64,000 bases of DNA from the NCBI GenBank assembly GCA_035578175.1, contig JAQMRL010000001.1:237661038-237725037 (forward strand). The letters run 5' to 3'. Each line of letters opens with the position of its first letter. The first letter of the stretch is position 1. Positions 51,501 through 56,308 of the stretch are shown here, piece by piece. The notes beneath the pieces are model-generated. The model had not been told where the DNA came from, did not search any database, and worked only from the letters and a program-made list of their open reading frames with translations. This stretch comes from Catonia carolina. Taxonomy: Eukaryota; Arthropoda; Insecta; Hemiptera; Achilidae. Both the position numbers and the translations under genes were made by a program.

Positions 51501-52282
51501 CCACAGAGGTAAAGGGTGTAACTTCAATTTTGGTGAAATTGCGTTAAAACTACCTTTAAAAATGCAAAAAAATGTTCTAATGGTATACAATATTAATTTC
51601 TTCCTCCCTAACTTGGAATTTTTAGAGCTTATAATAAACGTATTAAATTAAATTTTGTATTTGATGTACAAGATTTTTTGTAAAGCACTATTGAATGTCT
51701 TTTACTGATAGTCCTCAAATTTTTTTTTTACTATGAATTTTTGGTGTATTTGGTAATTTATTCATCTACTAAACAGTACTAAGTAAACTTTGAATTCTTT
51801 TCAAACGTTGTGTATAAAATGCTGCTTCTTTATAAATGTAGTGTTAGCACTAGGTATTTCACTTTTTTTATAAAATCACCTACATTGAAGTTAACACTAA
51901 TGTAGAATATAAAAAAGTGACAAAACACAGAAAGCAGTTATGGTATGAAGTCCTGATTCGGTGAAAAAGACTGTAGAAGGTGACAAAGTTATGTAAATAA
52001 TAAAATTGTAGAAAGAAGCATTTTCCGTAGAAATTGGGTGTATACTTCAAGTTTTTAACGCCTACCAAAATTTTGTTACAATGAAGAAAATATTTCTACT
52101 TTTTAGTTTTCCTGAAAAATTACCAAAATGGAGTTAACACCTTTTACTTCTTAGGTACAGAATTATTCCGATAAAAAACTAAACTTAAATGTAGTTGATA
52201 TTTATACTTACAATTTGTTAAGCAACTGGTTCTTGCTTTGGAGTCCAACATGGTTTGTACCGACATGCGTTTCAGTCATCAT
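25950..52282 (-). CDS. me31B: DDX6/Me31B DEAD-box RNA helicase, whole coding span (9 exons)
   Basis: Nine minus-strand exons join in phase to 445 codons plus a stop, the usual length of Me31B/DDX6/Dhh1. This cytoplasmic helicase represses translation and promotes decapping in P-bodies and germ granules, with partners such as 4E-T, EDC3, PatL1 and the CCR4-NOT scaffold (known for the family). Motifs in order: Q motif ([10 protein letters not shown]), I (AKNGTGKT), Ia (PTRELALQ), TGG, TPGR, II (DEAD in VLDEADKLL), III (SAT), IV (IIFCNST), V (RGID) and VI ([10 protein letters not shown]), so both RecA-like domains are complete. The start is the first of two consecutive ATGs (MMTE), preceded by ACAAAC. 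Intron 1 is 13 kb and carries the snoRNA array; introns 4, 7 and 8 carry DNA transposon insertions. I see no frameshift or missing catalytic residue. Confidence 0.96.
26065..26728. mobile_element. Non-autonomous hAT element in me31B intron 8
   Basis: The flanking 8-bp direct repeat CATCATAC (26,057-26,064 and 26,729-26,736) is the hAT signature. The ends are TAGAGAAGAG and, on the other strand, TAGTGAAGAG. Internally, imperfect inverted GTCACGGTTAC/GTAACGGTGA-type repeats are seen, but no transposase. The element starts only 46 bp from exon 9, close to where the branch point should be. Confidence 0.85.
26921..27450. mobile_element. piggyBac-like non-autonomous element
   Basis: The ends CCCTTTCAGTGCC and the inverse GGTACTGAAAGGG are flanked on both sides by TTAA (26,917-26,920 and 27,451-27,454), the piggyBac target. 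No transposase is present. It contains an old SINE (27,138-27,285, minus). The TTAA flank and CCC/GGG ends support the family; the internal sequence does not. Confidence 0.75.
27138..27285 (-). mobile_element. SINE, family 3
   Basis: Minus-strand tRNA-like head with box-B GGTTCGATTCTCGGC, matching the copy at 44,025-44,193 also in the body (TTAGCAACTACTGTGGG, GGTACTTTAACGG). It is nested in the piggyBac-like element. Confidence 0.65.
27517..27935 (-). repeat. Dispersed repeat Rep1, copy 4
   Basis: Starts GTGTGAAACACTCACACGA, with the AAAAGTTGTAGGGTTTTTAA/TCTACAACTTTAATT pair and a GACCAATTTTGATGAAAAT end. It is truncated and lies in me31B intron 8. Confidence 0.7.
28216..28818. mobile_element. 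pogo/Tigger-type non-autonomous element
   Basis: The ends CAGTTGAGCCCCAGTTAACCG and, inverted, CAGTAGAGCTCCGATTATCC are Tigger-like and flanked by TA on both sides. There is no transposase. It lies in me31B intron 8, about 90 bp from exon 8. Confidence 0.8.
28906..29117 (-). CDS. me31B: me31B coding exon 8 (motifs V and VI)
   Basis: Acceptor TTTCAG; G plus AT gives Asp. It contains [20 protein letters not shown] (motif V), [15 protein letters not shown] (motif VI) and ends [11 protein letters not shown] at AAG|GTAAGG in phase 0. Confidence 0.97.
29938..30294. mobile_element. Short hAT-type MITE in me31B intron 7
   Basis: The 8-bp direct repeat GTCTAAAC (29,930-29,937 and 30,295-30,302) flanks ends CAGTGGTCTCAAA and, inverted, GTGCGGTCTCAAA. 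At 357 bp with no ORF it is a MITE. It contains a ...GGCGGGCCACATTATTCTG... segment typical of Charlie-like hAT ends. Confidence 0.82.
30877..31057 (-). CDS. me31B: me31B coding exon 7 (motif IV)
   Basis: Acceptor TTCCAG, then [39 protein letters not shown] and [12 protein letters not shown], ending with one base G before GTAATT. Ala in FRAGLC is a mild deviation; other members often have Gln or Asn there. Confidence 0.97.
31345..31420 (+). mobile_element. SINE 3' end fragment
   Basis: Matches the body and tail of the SINE at 3,816 (TTTCATCCTCACACAGTGAC, CAACGTTGTCGCTAATGACC, TTGATGCGACATTAAATAA). The tRNA-like head is missing. Confidence 0.7.
32562..32690 (-). CDS. me31B: me31B coding exon 6
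   Basis: Acceptor TTTCAG, then [38 protein letters not shown] and TLFSK, ending at AAG|GTAAAT in phase 0. It is the linker into the second RecA domain, 43 codons, and has no extended open frame of its own because it is short. Confidence 0.97.
33267..33326. repeat. 30-bp tandem duplication
   Basis: The phrase CTATAATTTCTTACTTGTC followed by ATTCTATTCAT occurs twice back to back. It is a recent local duplication in me31B intron 5. Confidence 0.8.
33380..33520 (-). repeat. Decayed Penelope terminal-repeat copy
   Basis: On the minus strand TACTCTGATGATATGCTGG is recognisable as the hammerhead-bearing repeat, but GAAA has become TAAA and the stems are lost. The flanking ATCTTCAGTCATTTGTACAAAACT also matches the 17.0-kb copy. 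Confidence 0.6.
34147..34364 (-). CDS. me31B: me31B coding exon 5 (DEAD box and SAT)
   Basis: Acceptor TTCCAG; G plus TA gives Val. It contains [27 protein letters not shown] (motif II), ILLYSATFP (motif III), and ends KQFM before GTAATT in phase 0. Confidence 0.97.
34491..35197. mobile_element. TIR element in me31B intron 4
   Basis: About 30 bp at the left end (TCAGCCGTCCTTACTTTGC, TCCTACTGTCAA) recur inverted at 35,165-35,197 with two or three mismatches. No ORF and no clear target duplication are present. The superfamily is undetermined. Confidence 0.7.
35462..35700 (-). repeat. Dispersed repeat Rep1, truncated copy
   Basis: Contains AAACACTCACATGACTTACTC, TTAATCATGAGTGAATGGCGC and the TTTTCTGCAACTTTGATTATG part of Rep1. 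The rest is missing. Confidence 0.65.
36012..36155 (-). CDS. me31B: me31B coding exon 4 (motif Ia)
   Basis: Acceptor TTTCAG; the G from exon 3 plus CA gives Ala. It reads [19 protein letters not shown], then [20 protein letters not shown] and ILRIYQK, ending with one base G before GTAAGAT. Confidence 0.97.
36405..36960 (-). mobile_element. Internally deleted mariner-like remnant
   Basis: On the minus strand an N-terminal stretch with [12 protein letters not shown] and [19 protein letters not shown] residues (about 36,900-36,790) is soon followed by a C-terminal [25 protein letters not shown] end (about 36,640-36,560) that resembles the YAEGIxKL end of mariner transposases. The catalytic middle is missing and frames are broken. 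Confidence 0.6.
36502..36530. repeat. Short (TTAG)n run
   Basis: About seven TTAG units in a row. This is not the insect telomere repeat (TTAGG) and is too short to have been one. Confidence 0.85.
37720..37954 (-). CDS. me31B: me31B coding exon 3 (Q motif and Walker A)
   Basis: Starts [17 protein letters not shown], contains [17 protein letters not shown] (Q motif) and [14 protein letters not shown] (motif I, ATP binding), and ends DYIQ plus one base G before GTAAGTT. Confidence 0.97.
38200..38350 (-). repeat. Decayed Penelope terminal-repeat copy
   Basis: On the minus strand TTTGATGATTGTGGATTCAC and TTTAACAAG are a degraded form of the hammerhead segment, followed by the usual TTTAAATAAATC-type sequence. 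It lies in me31B intron 2. Confidence 0.5.
38966..39044 (-). CDS. me31B: me31B coding exon 2
   Basis: Acceptor TTACAG, then A completing Leu, then [18 protein letters not shown] and TDKRIKTS, ending at the donor AGT|GTAAGTG in phase 0. This is the short N-terminal segment before the helicase core. Confidence 0.95.
39285..39440 (+). mobile_element. Degenerate SINE copy
   Basis: A GATGTAGTGGTCAGTGCAAC head with a weak B-box (AAATTTGATTCCTC), followed by the TTTTCATCTATTCCCTTTCA body. Old copy near the 3' end of me31B intron 1. Confidence 0.5.
40066..40350 (+). mobile_element. SINE family 2, copy 1
   Basis: A repeat of about 280 bp starting with the palindromic CAGCTGTTTAACAGCTG, a B-box-like GGTTCATATCCTAG, TACTAGACAGTGGTTACCG, and ending CATGGGGTTGCTTATTGTTC. 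It closely matches 42,157-42,590 once the insertion there is removed. Confidence 0.75.
42157..42590 (+). mobile_element. SINE family 2, copy 2 (interrupted)
   Basis: Same sequence as the copy at 40,066, with B-box GGTTCAAATCC. It is split at 42,313 by a family-1 SINE; after that insertion it resumes exactly (TTCTCAGGAAAGGTCAGCC). Confidence 0.8.
42314..42452 (+). mobile_element. SINE family 1 nested in SINE family 2
   Basis: tRNA-like head (GGCGTAGTTGGTATCG, B-box GGTTCGAATCC). The 10-bp duplication ACTTTCTCAG (42,304-42,313 and 42,453-42,462) is part of the host SINE's own sequence, proving insertion into it. It is shorter than the copy at 3,816. Confidence 0.9.
43310..43620 (-). mobile_element. 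Degenerate SINE copy
   Basis: It has the GATGAAGAGGGATAGATGAAA body and a minus-strand GTTTGATTTTTGGTCAAGACTGG remnant of the B-box. Ends are unclear. Confidence 0.4.
44025..44200 (-). mobile_element. SINE family 3
   Basis: Minus-strand head with the B-box GGTTTGATTCTTGGCC and CACCTCCATGTCCCAGTGGTT. It shares its body with the copy at 27,138. Confidence 0.65.
44299..44477 (-). mobile_element. SINE family 1 with 13-bp target duplication
   Basis: Read on the minus strand it has the B-box GGGTTCGAATCCCACTCGGG and ends in an A-rich tail (T-run at 44,299-44,325 on the plus strand). The direct repeat GCTGACAGGGTTA at 44,286-44,298 and 44,478-44,490 marks the insertion. Confidence 0.9.
45420..45508 (-). 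ncRNA. C/D-box snoRNA candidate, divergent copy M1
   Basis: On the host sense strand: terminal stem AGATGCTTC, box C ATGATGA (45,496-45,490), guide TTGGATTCCCCCC, D' TCA, spacer, box D CTGA (45,435-45,432), then GGAAGCATCT closing the stem with nine pairs. The stem sequence is wholly different from the tandem copies yet fully paired. Guide and boxes are conserved and the region before box D differs, so the D' guide is the conserved functional part. Confidence 0.8.
46085..46150 (-). pseudogene. Decayed C/D snoRNA copy M2
   Basis: It keeps box C (ATGATGATG), TTGGATTCCCCCTCATTT and the ATGAAAATCC segment, but box D reads CTAA and I find no terminal stem. It is probably a dead copy in the same intron. 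Confidence 0.6.
46544..46880. repeat. Left flank block of the snoRNA duplication, copy 1
   Basis: About 330 bp (CTGATAACTACACTAATTA, AGAAAGAGAAACCGAAA, CACCTAATATCACTTTATT, TGAAACAGGAATGTGTAAT) recur in the same order and orientation at 49,480-49,855, in both cases leading into a snoRNA unit. Confidence 0.85.
46874..46953 (-). ncRNA. C/D snoRNA copy A
   Basis: First array copy by coordinate, last in transcription order. The stem TTTACTACC/GGTAGTAAA is intact and box C is ATGATGA (46,942-46,936), but box D reads CTAA instead of CTGA, so this copy may be inactive. Confidence 0.7.
47095..47173 (-). ncRNA. C/D snoRNA copy B
   Basis: Canonical subtype 1: stem TTTACTACC/GGTAGTAAA (9 bp), box C ATGATGAG, guide TGGATTCCCC next to D' CTCA, box D CTGA. 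Confidence 0.82.
47317..47395 (-). ncRNA. C/D snoRNA copy C (mosaic)
   Basis: Box C is TTGATGA as in subtype 2, but the box D side is ACCAATCAGATT as in subtype 1. It looks like a recombinant of the two subtypes. The stem is intact. Confidence 0.75.
47539..47617 (-). ncRNA. C/D snoRNA copy D
   Basis: Subtype 1, all elements canonical: 9-bp stem, ATGATGA, CTCA as D', CTGA. Confidence 0.82.
47761..47840 (-). ncRNA. C/D snoRNA copy E
   Basis: Subtype 2: box C TTGATGA (R to T at the first position), one extra base beside box D, and one mismatch in the stem (GGCAGTAAA on the 3' side). Confidence 0.68.
47984..48063 (-). ncRNA. C/D snoRNA copy F
   Basis: Subtype 2, identical in its elements to copy E, including the stem mismatch and TTGATGA box C. 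Confidence 0.68.
48207..48285 (-). ncRNA. C/D snoRNA copy G
   Basis: Subtype 1 with canonical boxes and a full stem. Confidence 0.82.
48429..48507 (-). ncRNA. C/D snoRNA copy H
   Basis: Subtype 1 with canonical boxes and a full stem. Confidence 0.82.
48651..48730 (-). ncRNA. C/D snoRNA copy I
   Basis: Subtype 2 (TTGATGA, mismatched stem). The preceding spacer reads TTTGAGGTTACTT instead of TTTGAGTTAACTT. Confidence 0.68.
48874..48952 (-). ncRNA. C/D snoRNA copy J
   Basis: Subtype 1, canonical; its spacer shares the GAGGTTACTT variant with copy I. Confidence 0.82.
49097..49175 (-). ncRNA. C/D snoRNA copy K
   Basis: Subtype 1, canonical; last unit of the strict array. Its spacer has lost part of the TCAACAAT hairpin. 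Confidence 0.82.
49480..49855. repeat. Left flank block of the snoRNA duplication, copy 2
   Basis: Second copy of the block at 46,544-46,880, with small indels (one adds AATTTATGAACATAATGTT). Together with the right flank (49,255-49,500 against 50,008-50,400) it shows that a larger segment of about 750 bp was duplicated before the 222-bp unit multiplied. Confidence 0.85.
49849..49928 (-). ncRNA. C/D snoRNA copy L
   Basis: Separate from the array by about 670 bp, in the duplicated block. Stem TTTACTACC/GGTAGTAAA, box C ATGATGA, guide GGATTCCCCC and box D CTGA are all kept, although the flanks have diverged more than between array units. Confidence 0.82.
50008..50400. repeat. Right flank block, copy 2, with an insertion
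   Basis: Matches 49,255-49,500 (ATAAAATACATTTTAGAAA, TTATTTCAACTCAGCAACTG, GGCACCTCCGTTTTATAATA), but is interrupted at about 50,045-50,155 by a sequence that also starts the repeat at 52,838 (CATTCAAAAATAAATCTTTA). The insertion therefore postdates the segment duplication. Confidence 0.75.
50897..51432 (-). repeat. Inverted long repeat, left arm
   Basis: Inverted counterpart of 61,457-62,044, about 10 kb away. Both contain a short frame with NEFSDF, FFKNLAN/FFQNLAN and TKLNF/TKFNF, split by small indels. I do not recognise the product. It ends near a TTGGCAGTGCGAACAAACT/AACACTGTAAG pair of phrases. Confidence 0.75.
52212..52282 (-). CDS. me31B: me31B coding exon 1
   Basis: Encodes [19 protein letters not shown] and then LLNK, ending with two bases TT before the donor GTAAGTATA. 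The next exon supplies an A, making Leu. The MMTE start is typical of insect Me31B. Upstream, a possible splice acceptor (TATTAG at about 52,300) means that a separate 5' UTR exon could exist. Confidence 0.88.
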
Positions 52283-52837
52283 GTTTGTAACGTAATTTAC
52301 TAATATTATTTAAATTAAGAACAAAAAATCACAGATAACGATGATTGTTTTATTTTATTTTTATAATATTATTATAATTACTTTTCACTAATAAAAAATT
52401 AATATTTAAAAAAATAAAATTATAACGCGATAAATATTACGTACTAATAGAACTGCCAAACGTTTGTTTTGGCTTGAGTCTTTTTATTATTTTTTGTAAT
52501 CGGACACTATTTACACGAGTGTAAAGAGAGGTAAAGAGGGTTGATGATAAAAATCAACCCTCGGTAATAAAATTAACAAGTAAAATTATTTCACTCTTTG
52601 CTTAGATGTGTAATTAGTTTATATAAATAAATAAATATCTACTAATTAATCAATTGGTTAAATTGTTCATGTAAGTGACCTTATAAAAGCCACCTTACGA
52701 ATATTTAAAACTTATCCAATCAACAAACACTTTGTTGTAGGAAGCACACGCTCGAATGATCTTCAAACTGAAACAAAATGAGAAAAAAAATCAAGATTAA
52801 TAATTAATCTTGCACATAATATTAAACAATAAATGTA

Positions 52838-52990
52838 CATTCAAAAATAAATCTTTATAATGCATTCTGCAGTTTGAAATTATTTCTATTCCATATAATG
52901 AATTTGTATAATAATTTCACTAACCTTTTTAAACTGTGTCACCTTTATTTTTATTCTTACTTACACGTGTTTTGGTGGATCCACCATAAA
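52838..52990 (-). repeat. Penelope terminal-repeat fragment, hammerhead broken
   Basis: Minus-strand copy with GGTGGATCCACC and ACACGTGTAAGT intact, but the CTGATGA core is cut off (reads TTTAT) and GAAA is AAAA. It forms an inverted pair with 53,380-53,610. Confidence 0.75.
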
Positions 52991-53379
52991 CAAACTTTAC
53001 TCACACATAAACAAACTTACGAGAACAACAAGCCAGCTGCAGTCAGCTGTTTCACAAGCTTCCACAATCTCCCGCTTCATGCGTTAGAATTGCATCAATC
53101 ATAGTAGAATAGCGCGCATTTCAAACTTCAAATTAAAAAAAGAATTACCTTTCTATCTTATTGCTAAGCTGAATTATTGAAAATCAAAAAAATTAAATAT
53201 TTCTCGTAAAAGTAACGTTTAATGTCGTGACACATGTTTATAAAAATTTAAATTTTGTACATTTCCTGTCCATATATGTAAAAACAAAGTAGACATTCAA
53301 AATCAGCAAATTTCAGTGAACTAAAATTGCCAAAAAATTTTTTTTTGGGAAACAATTGATTTTTTGAGTATACTGCCCC

Positions 53380-53610
53380 CTTAAAATAAATTAATTTCAA
53401 ATCAGTTTTATGCAAATGACTGAAGATGTATCATCTGTAAATTTTAAATAAATGAGATAAAAAATTTTTTTAGTTTCAATTTTTTATTTACTCTGATGAT
53501 GGTGGATCCACAGAAACACGTGTAAGTAAGAATAAAAATAAAGGTGACGCAGTTTAAAAAGAAGGTTAGTGAAATTATTATATGAAATAGAAAATAAATA
53601 TACAGTAGAA
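53380..53610 (+). repeat. Penelope terminal-repeat fragment with hammerhead
   Basis: Plus-strand copy of the same repeat as at 16,785-17,050 (GACTGAAGATGTATCATCTG, the hammerhead, then AAAGGTGACGCAGTTTAAAA and GAAGGTTAGTGAAATTATTA). No coding part is present. Confidence 0.8.
53487..53530 (+). ncRNA. Hammerhead ribozyme motif, second copy
   Basis: Stem I TTTACT, core CTGATGA (53,493-53,499), T, stem II around GGTGGATCCACA (outer pair weakened), core GAAA (53,513-53,516), stem III AC-ACGT-GT, cleavage after GTA at 53,524, stem I 3' strand AGTAAG, giving six pairs including one G-U. Same architecture as the 16.9-kb copy. Confidence 0.72.
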
Positions 53611-53867
53611 CATGAAAAATTCGAAAGTCAAAACTCCGAACGTCATCAAAACCCTATTGTCTTGCATACATTGTTGTAAACTATGTTATTGTTCCAAGTT
53701 AATCGGAATGAAAATAAAATAAAAGTGACACAGAAGAGGACAACCAAGCCGGCTCTGCACATGCTGAACCATTTACTGTCCTAGAGACAACCAAGTTATG
53801 GTTTCAACAGTCGGACGTACTCAGACACAGCTTCTTAAAATTCTTACGACTAAGAATCTGGCTAAAC

Positions 53868-54690
53868 AAACATGTTTTTAGCGATTGGTCTCTGTGTGTG
53901 TGTTTGAACAAAATATCTCAAGAATGGAACATCGCATGAACTTGAAACTTAAGATACCACTAGAAGACTCGAAATGAACATTTTCATCAAAATCAGTCAA
54001 CCAGAAGTAGTAGTTTATTTGTGTAATTTTTCACTTTTTTGCGATCTTCTCAAAAACAGCTATGATTTTTTTTTTAAATTGTCTCAATTACTACATTTTT
54101 TATACTATACAAGATAGGGTAGGCGCAATGTATGCTAAAATTCTTGGGAAAGCTGATCTCTCATAGAAAAAAAAGGTTTTTTTAAGATTGCAGCCTAATA
54201 TACATTTTAGCGCAAAAGTGTATAAAACAAAAGTTGAAGATAATTTAAAAATCTACAACGTTTATTTAAAACATTTTTTTGTATAACGCTTAGTTTGGCG
54301 GTAATTAGTGATTTTCCGGTTTTTTTTCCATGAAAATCTGTAAAAAATATGCATTTTTTTTTATAAATTTTGGCCTTAGTATGCATTTTACAACAAAAAT
54401 GCATATGCATATGATTAAATTATAGGAAATTAAAAGATCTACAACTTTTATTTCAAGCATTTTTTTCTAAAATCATAAATAAACGTCAAAAAGTGATTGT
54501 CCGTATTATTAAGCCAAATAAAGGTTGAGTTTCATTTTGCACCATTCACTCATGATTAAAATTAGGTTACGTTTTTTAAGTTAGTTTTTTGTTTATTTCT
54601 AATGTTAGGTTATATTGGTCATTATTTGCATTGGCACGATAGTTGTGTGAGTGTTTCACATCAGATGTTTTATCTTGTGATTCAGTGTGT
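53868..54690 (+). repeat. Dispersed repeat Rep1, copy 6
   Basis: Nearly complete, from ACATGTTTTTAGCGATTGGTC through ATCTCAAGAATGGAACATCG, the AATTTAAAAATCTACAACG segment and GAAATTAAAAGATCTACAAC to GTGTGAGTGTTTCACATCAG. No coding capacity. Confidence 0.75.
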
Positions 54691-55009
54691 TTTACTACTA
54701 ACAGACACTTCTGTCCGAATTACGGACAATTTTAAAAGTCCCGGCATTACCCCGTAAGACACAATACTAAAATATTTCCTAATAACGGATCCTCCACATA
54801 ATGGACACGGACAGTTAAATTTGTATGGTTTTGAAAATTCAATTTCTGAAAAGCAGACAAAACTTGTCCATAAAAATTGTTAGTACAATGTATGCAATAC
54901 ATTGCATTTCCAAAAATTGACAGATTAATCATAGGCAGCATAACATATGATTGGTTTTGTAGAGCGCGTGCAAATTCATTACCATAATTTTGCAACTTAA
55001 GTGTATACA

Positions 55010-55300
55010 ATCAAATTTAAAGAAAATTTAAAGATCTACAACTTTTATTCTAATCATTTTTCTCTGCAGAGCCTAGTTCAGTGTCAAAGATAATAATTAA
55101 GATAATTATTAGGCATTAAGATTTGGTAAGATTTTTCAAATTATTAAGCGAAACTGAGGTTGATTTTCATTTTGCATCATTCACTCATGATTAAAATAAG
55201 GTTATGTTTCTTTTGTTTATTTCTAATATTAGGATAATTATATTGTTCATTATTTGCATTGGCAAGAGAAAGTTGTATGTGTCTTTCACACCAGATTTTT
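55010..55300 (+). repeat. Dispersed repeat Rep1, 3' end copy
   Basis: Carries only the right part: ATCTACAACTTTTATTCTAA, GCAGAGCCTAGTTCAG, CATTCACTCATGATTAAAAT, GGCAAGAGAAAG. Confidence 0.7.
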
Positions 55301-55625
55301 ATATACTGATGAAAGCATAGAATAAAATATATATTAAGAGATTTCACAAACGAAAAGAATTTGTCAGTGGTCTAAAGAAACATCCTTAATTTACAACTAA
55401 ACAGTCCCGAATAAATAATTTATAACATTACAAAAAAATGAATCATAGCTGTTGAGAGAGAAGTACAAGTAGTTTAAGGTAACACCAGTAAGTTGGGCAA
55501 TCAAAACTGGTTTATAATTAGAGGCATTAACAAAATAATTACATGTATTTCATTGTGTACAATTAGAACAAATTAATTACAAATTTAGTGTGTATGGAAT
55601 CATTTAAAATTTGATTGATATTATA

Positions 55626-55704
55626 TTACGCTATCACCAGCAAATGGATCTTCATTTATCAACAAATGAGGGGGAATCCAAAATATCATCATATGACAAC
55701 ATAA
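55626..55704 (-). ncRNA. C/D snoRNA candidate, distant copy N
   Basis: Minus strand: TTATGTTGTCA pairs with TGATAGCGTAA over 11 positions (three G-U). Box C ATGATGA at 55,692-55,686 and guide TTGGATTCCCCC followed by TCATTTG as in the array. Box D is CTGG rather than CTGA. It lies 3.3 kb upstream of the me31B start codon, so its host would be an untranslated first intron of me31B or another transcript. Confidence 0.6.
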
Positions 55705-55709
55705 CTGAA

Positions 55710-56306
55710 AAATCTCGTGTGAAACACTCACATGACTTCCTCTTGCCAATATAAATAATAAACAATATAATGTACATTTAATCATGAGTAAACAATCTAA
55801 AATTAAAATCAACTTCTGTAGGATTAAAAATACGAAAATCACTAATTAATTTATTGTTCTAAACTAGGTTCTGCAGAAAAAAATGTTTGAAATAAAACTA
55901 AGACTTTTTTAATTTTCTATAACTTTGATTATACACACACTTTTGTTGTAAAATGCACAATTAAAAGCCACAATCTTAAAAAAAACCAATATTTTCACCA
56001 TGAGAGCACTTCCTTGCCCAAGAATTTTACCAGAGATGGGATTTACCCCATCTTTTAGATCATAATAAATGCAGTAAATGAGGCGATTTAAAAAAAAATA
56101 GTAAGAGGCATTTTTGAAGAAAATGTTTGTGTTGCGTCCCCTTGTGGTTAATTTAAGTTCCTAGTCAACTTTGTAAGCTATTTCGCCTAGAGATATTTGT
56201 TCACACAGACCAATTGCTAAAAACATGGTTTTTGGGCTCGAGGGGCCTGAAAATTTGTATTTCTGGTGAAAACGCGATTTTGAAAAATCAACATGAAAAC
56301 AGTACC
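55710..56306 (-). repeat. Dispersed repeat Rep1, copy 8 (split by pogo element)
   Basis: Starts CGTGTGAAACACTCACATGA and runs to AACATGAAAACAGTACC, where the pogo-type transposon is inserted. The remaining end continues at 58,421 (CTTTCCTTTCCTACATACTC). Confidence 0.75.
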
Positions 56307-56308
56307 TA

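Larger units (their letters stand above)
39045..52211 (-). other. me31B intron 1 (snoRNA host intron)
   Basis: This 13-kb intron is bounded by GTAAGT and a CAG acceptor. It holds SINEs, the 222-bp snoRNA-bearing tandem array, a larger duplicated block and an inverted-repeat partner of the 61-62 kb region. The snoRNA candidates all lie in the sense orientation of the host transcript. Confidence 0.85.

Noticed and set aside
55621..55842. A 73-residue minus-strand ORF
   Set aside because: It reads across the snoRNA copy N and the end of a dispersed repeat; no protein family is recognisable.
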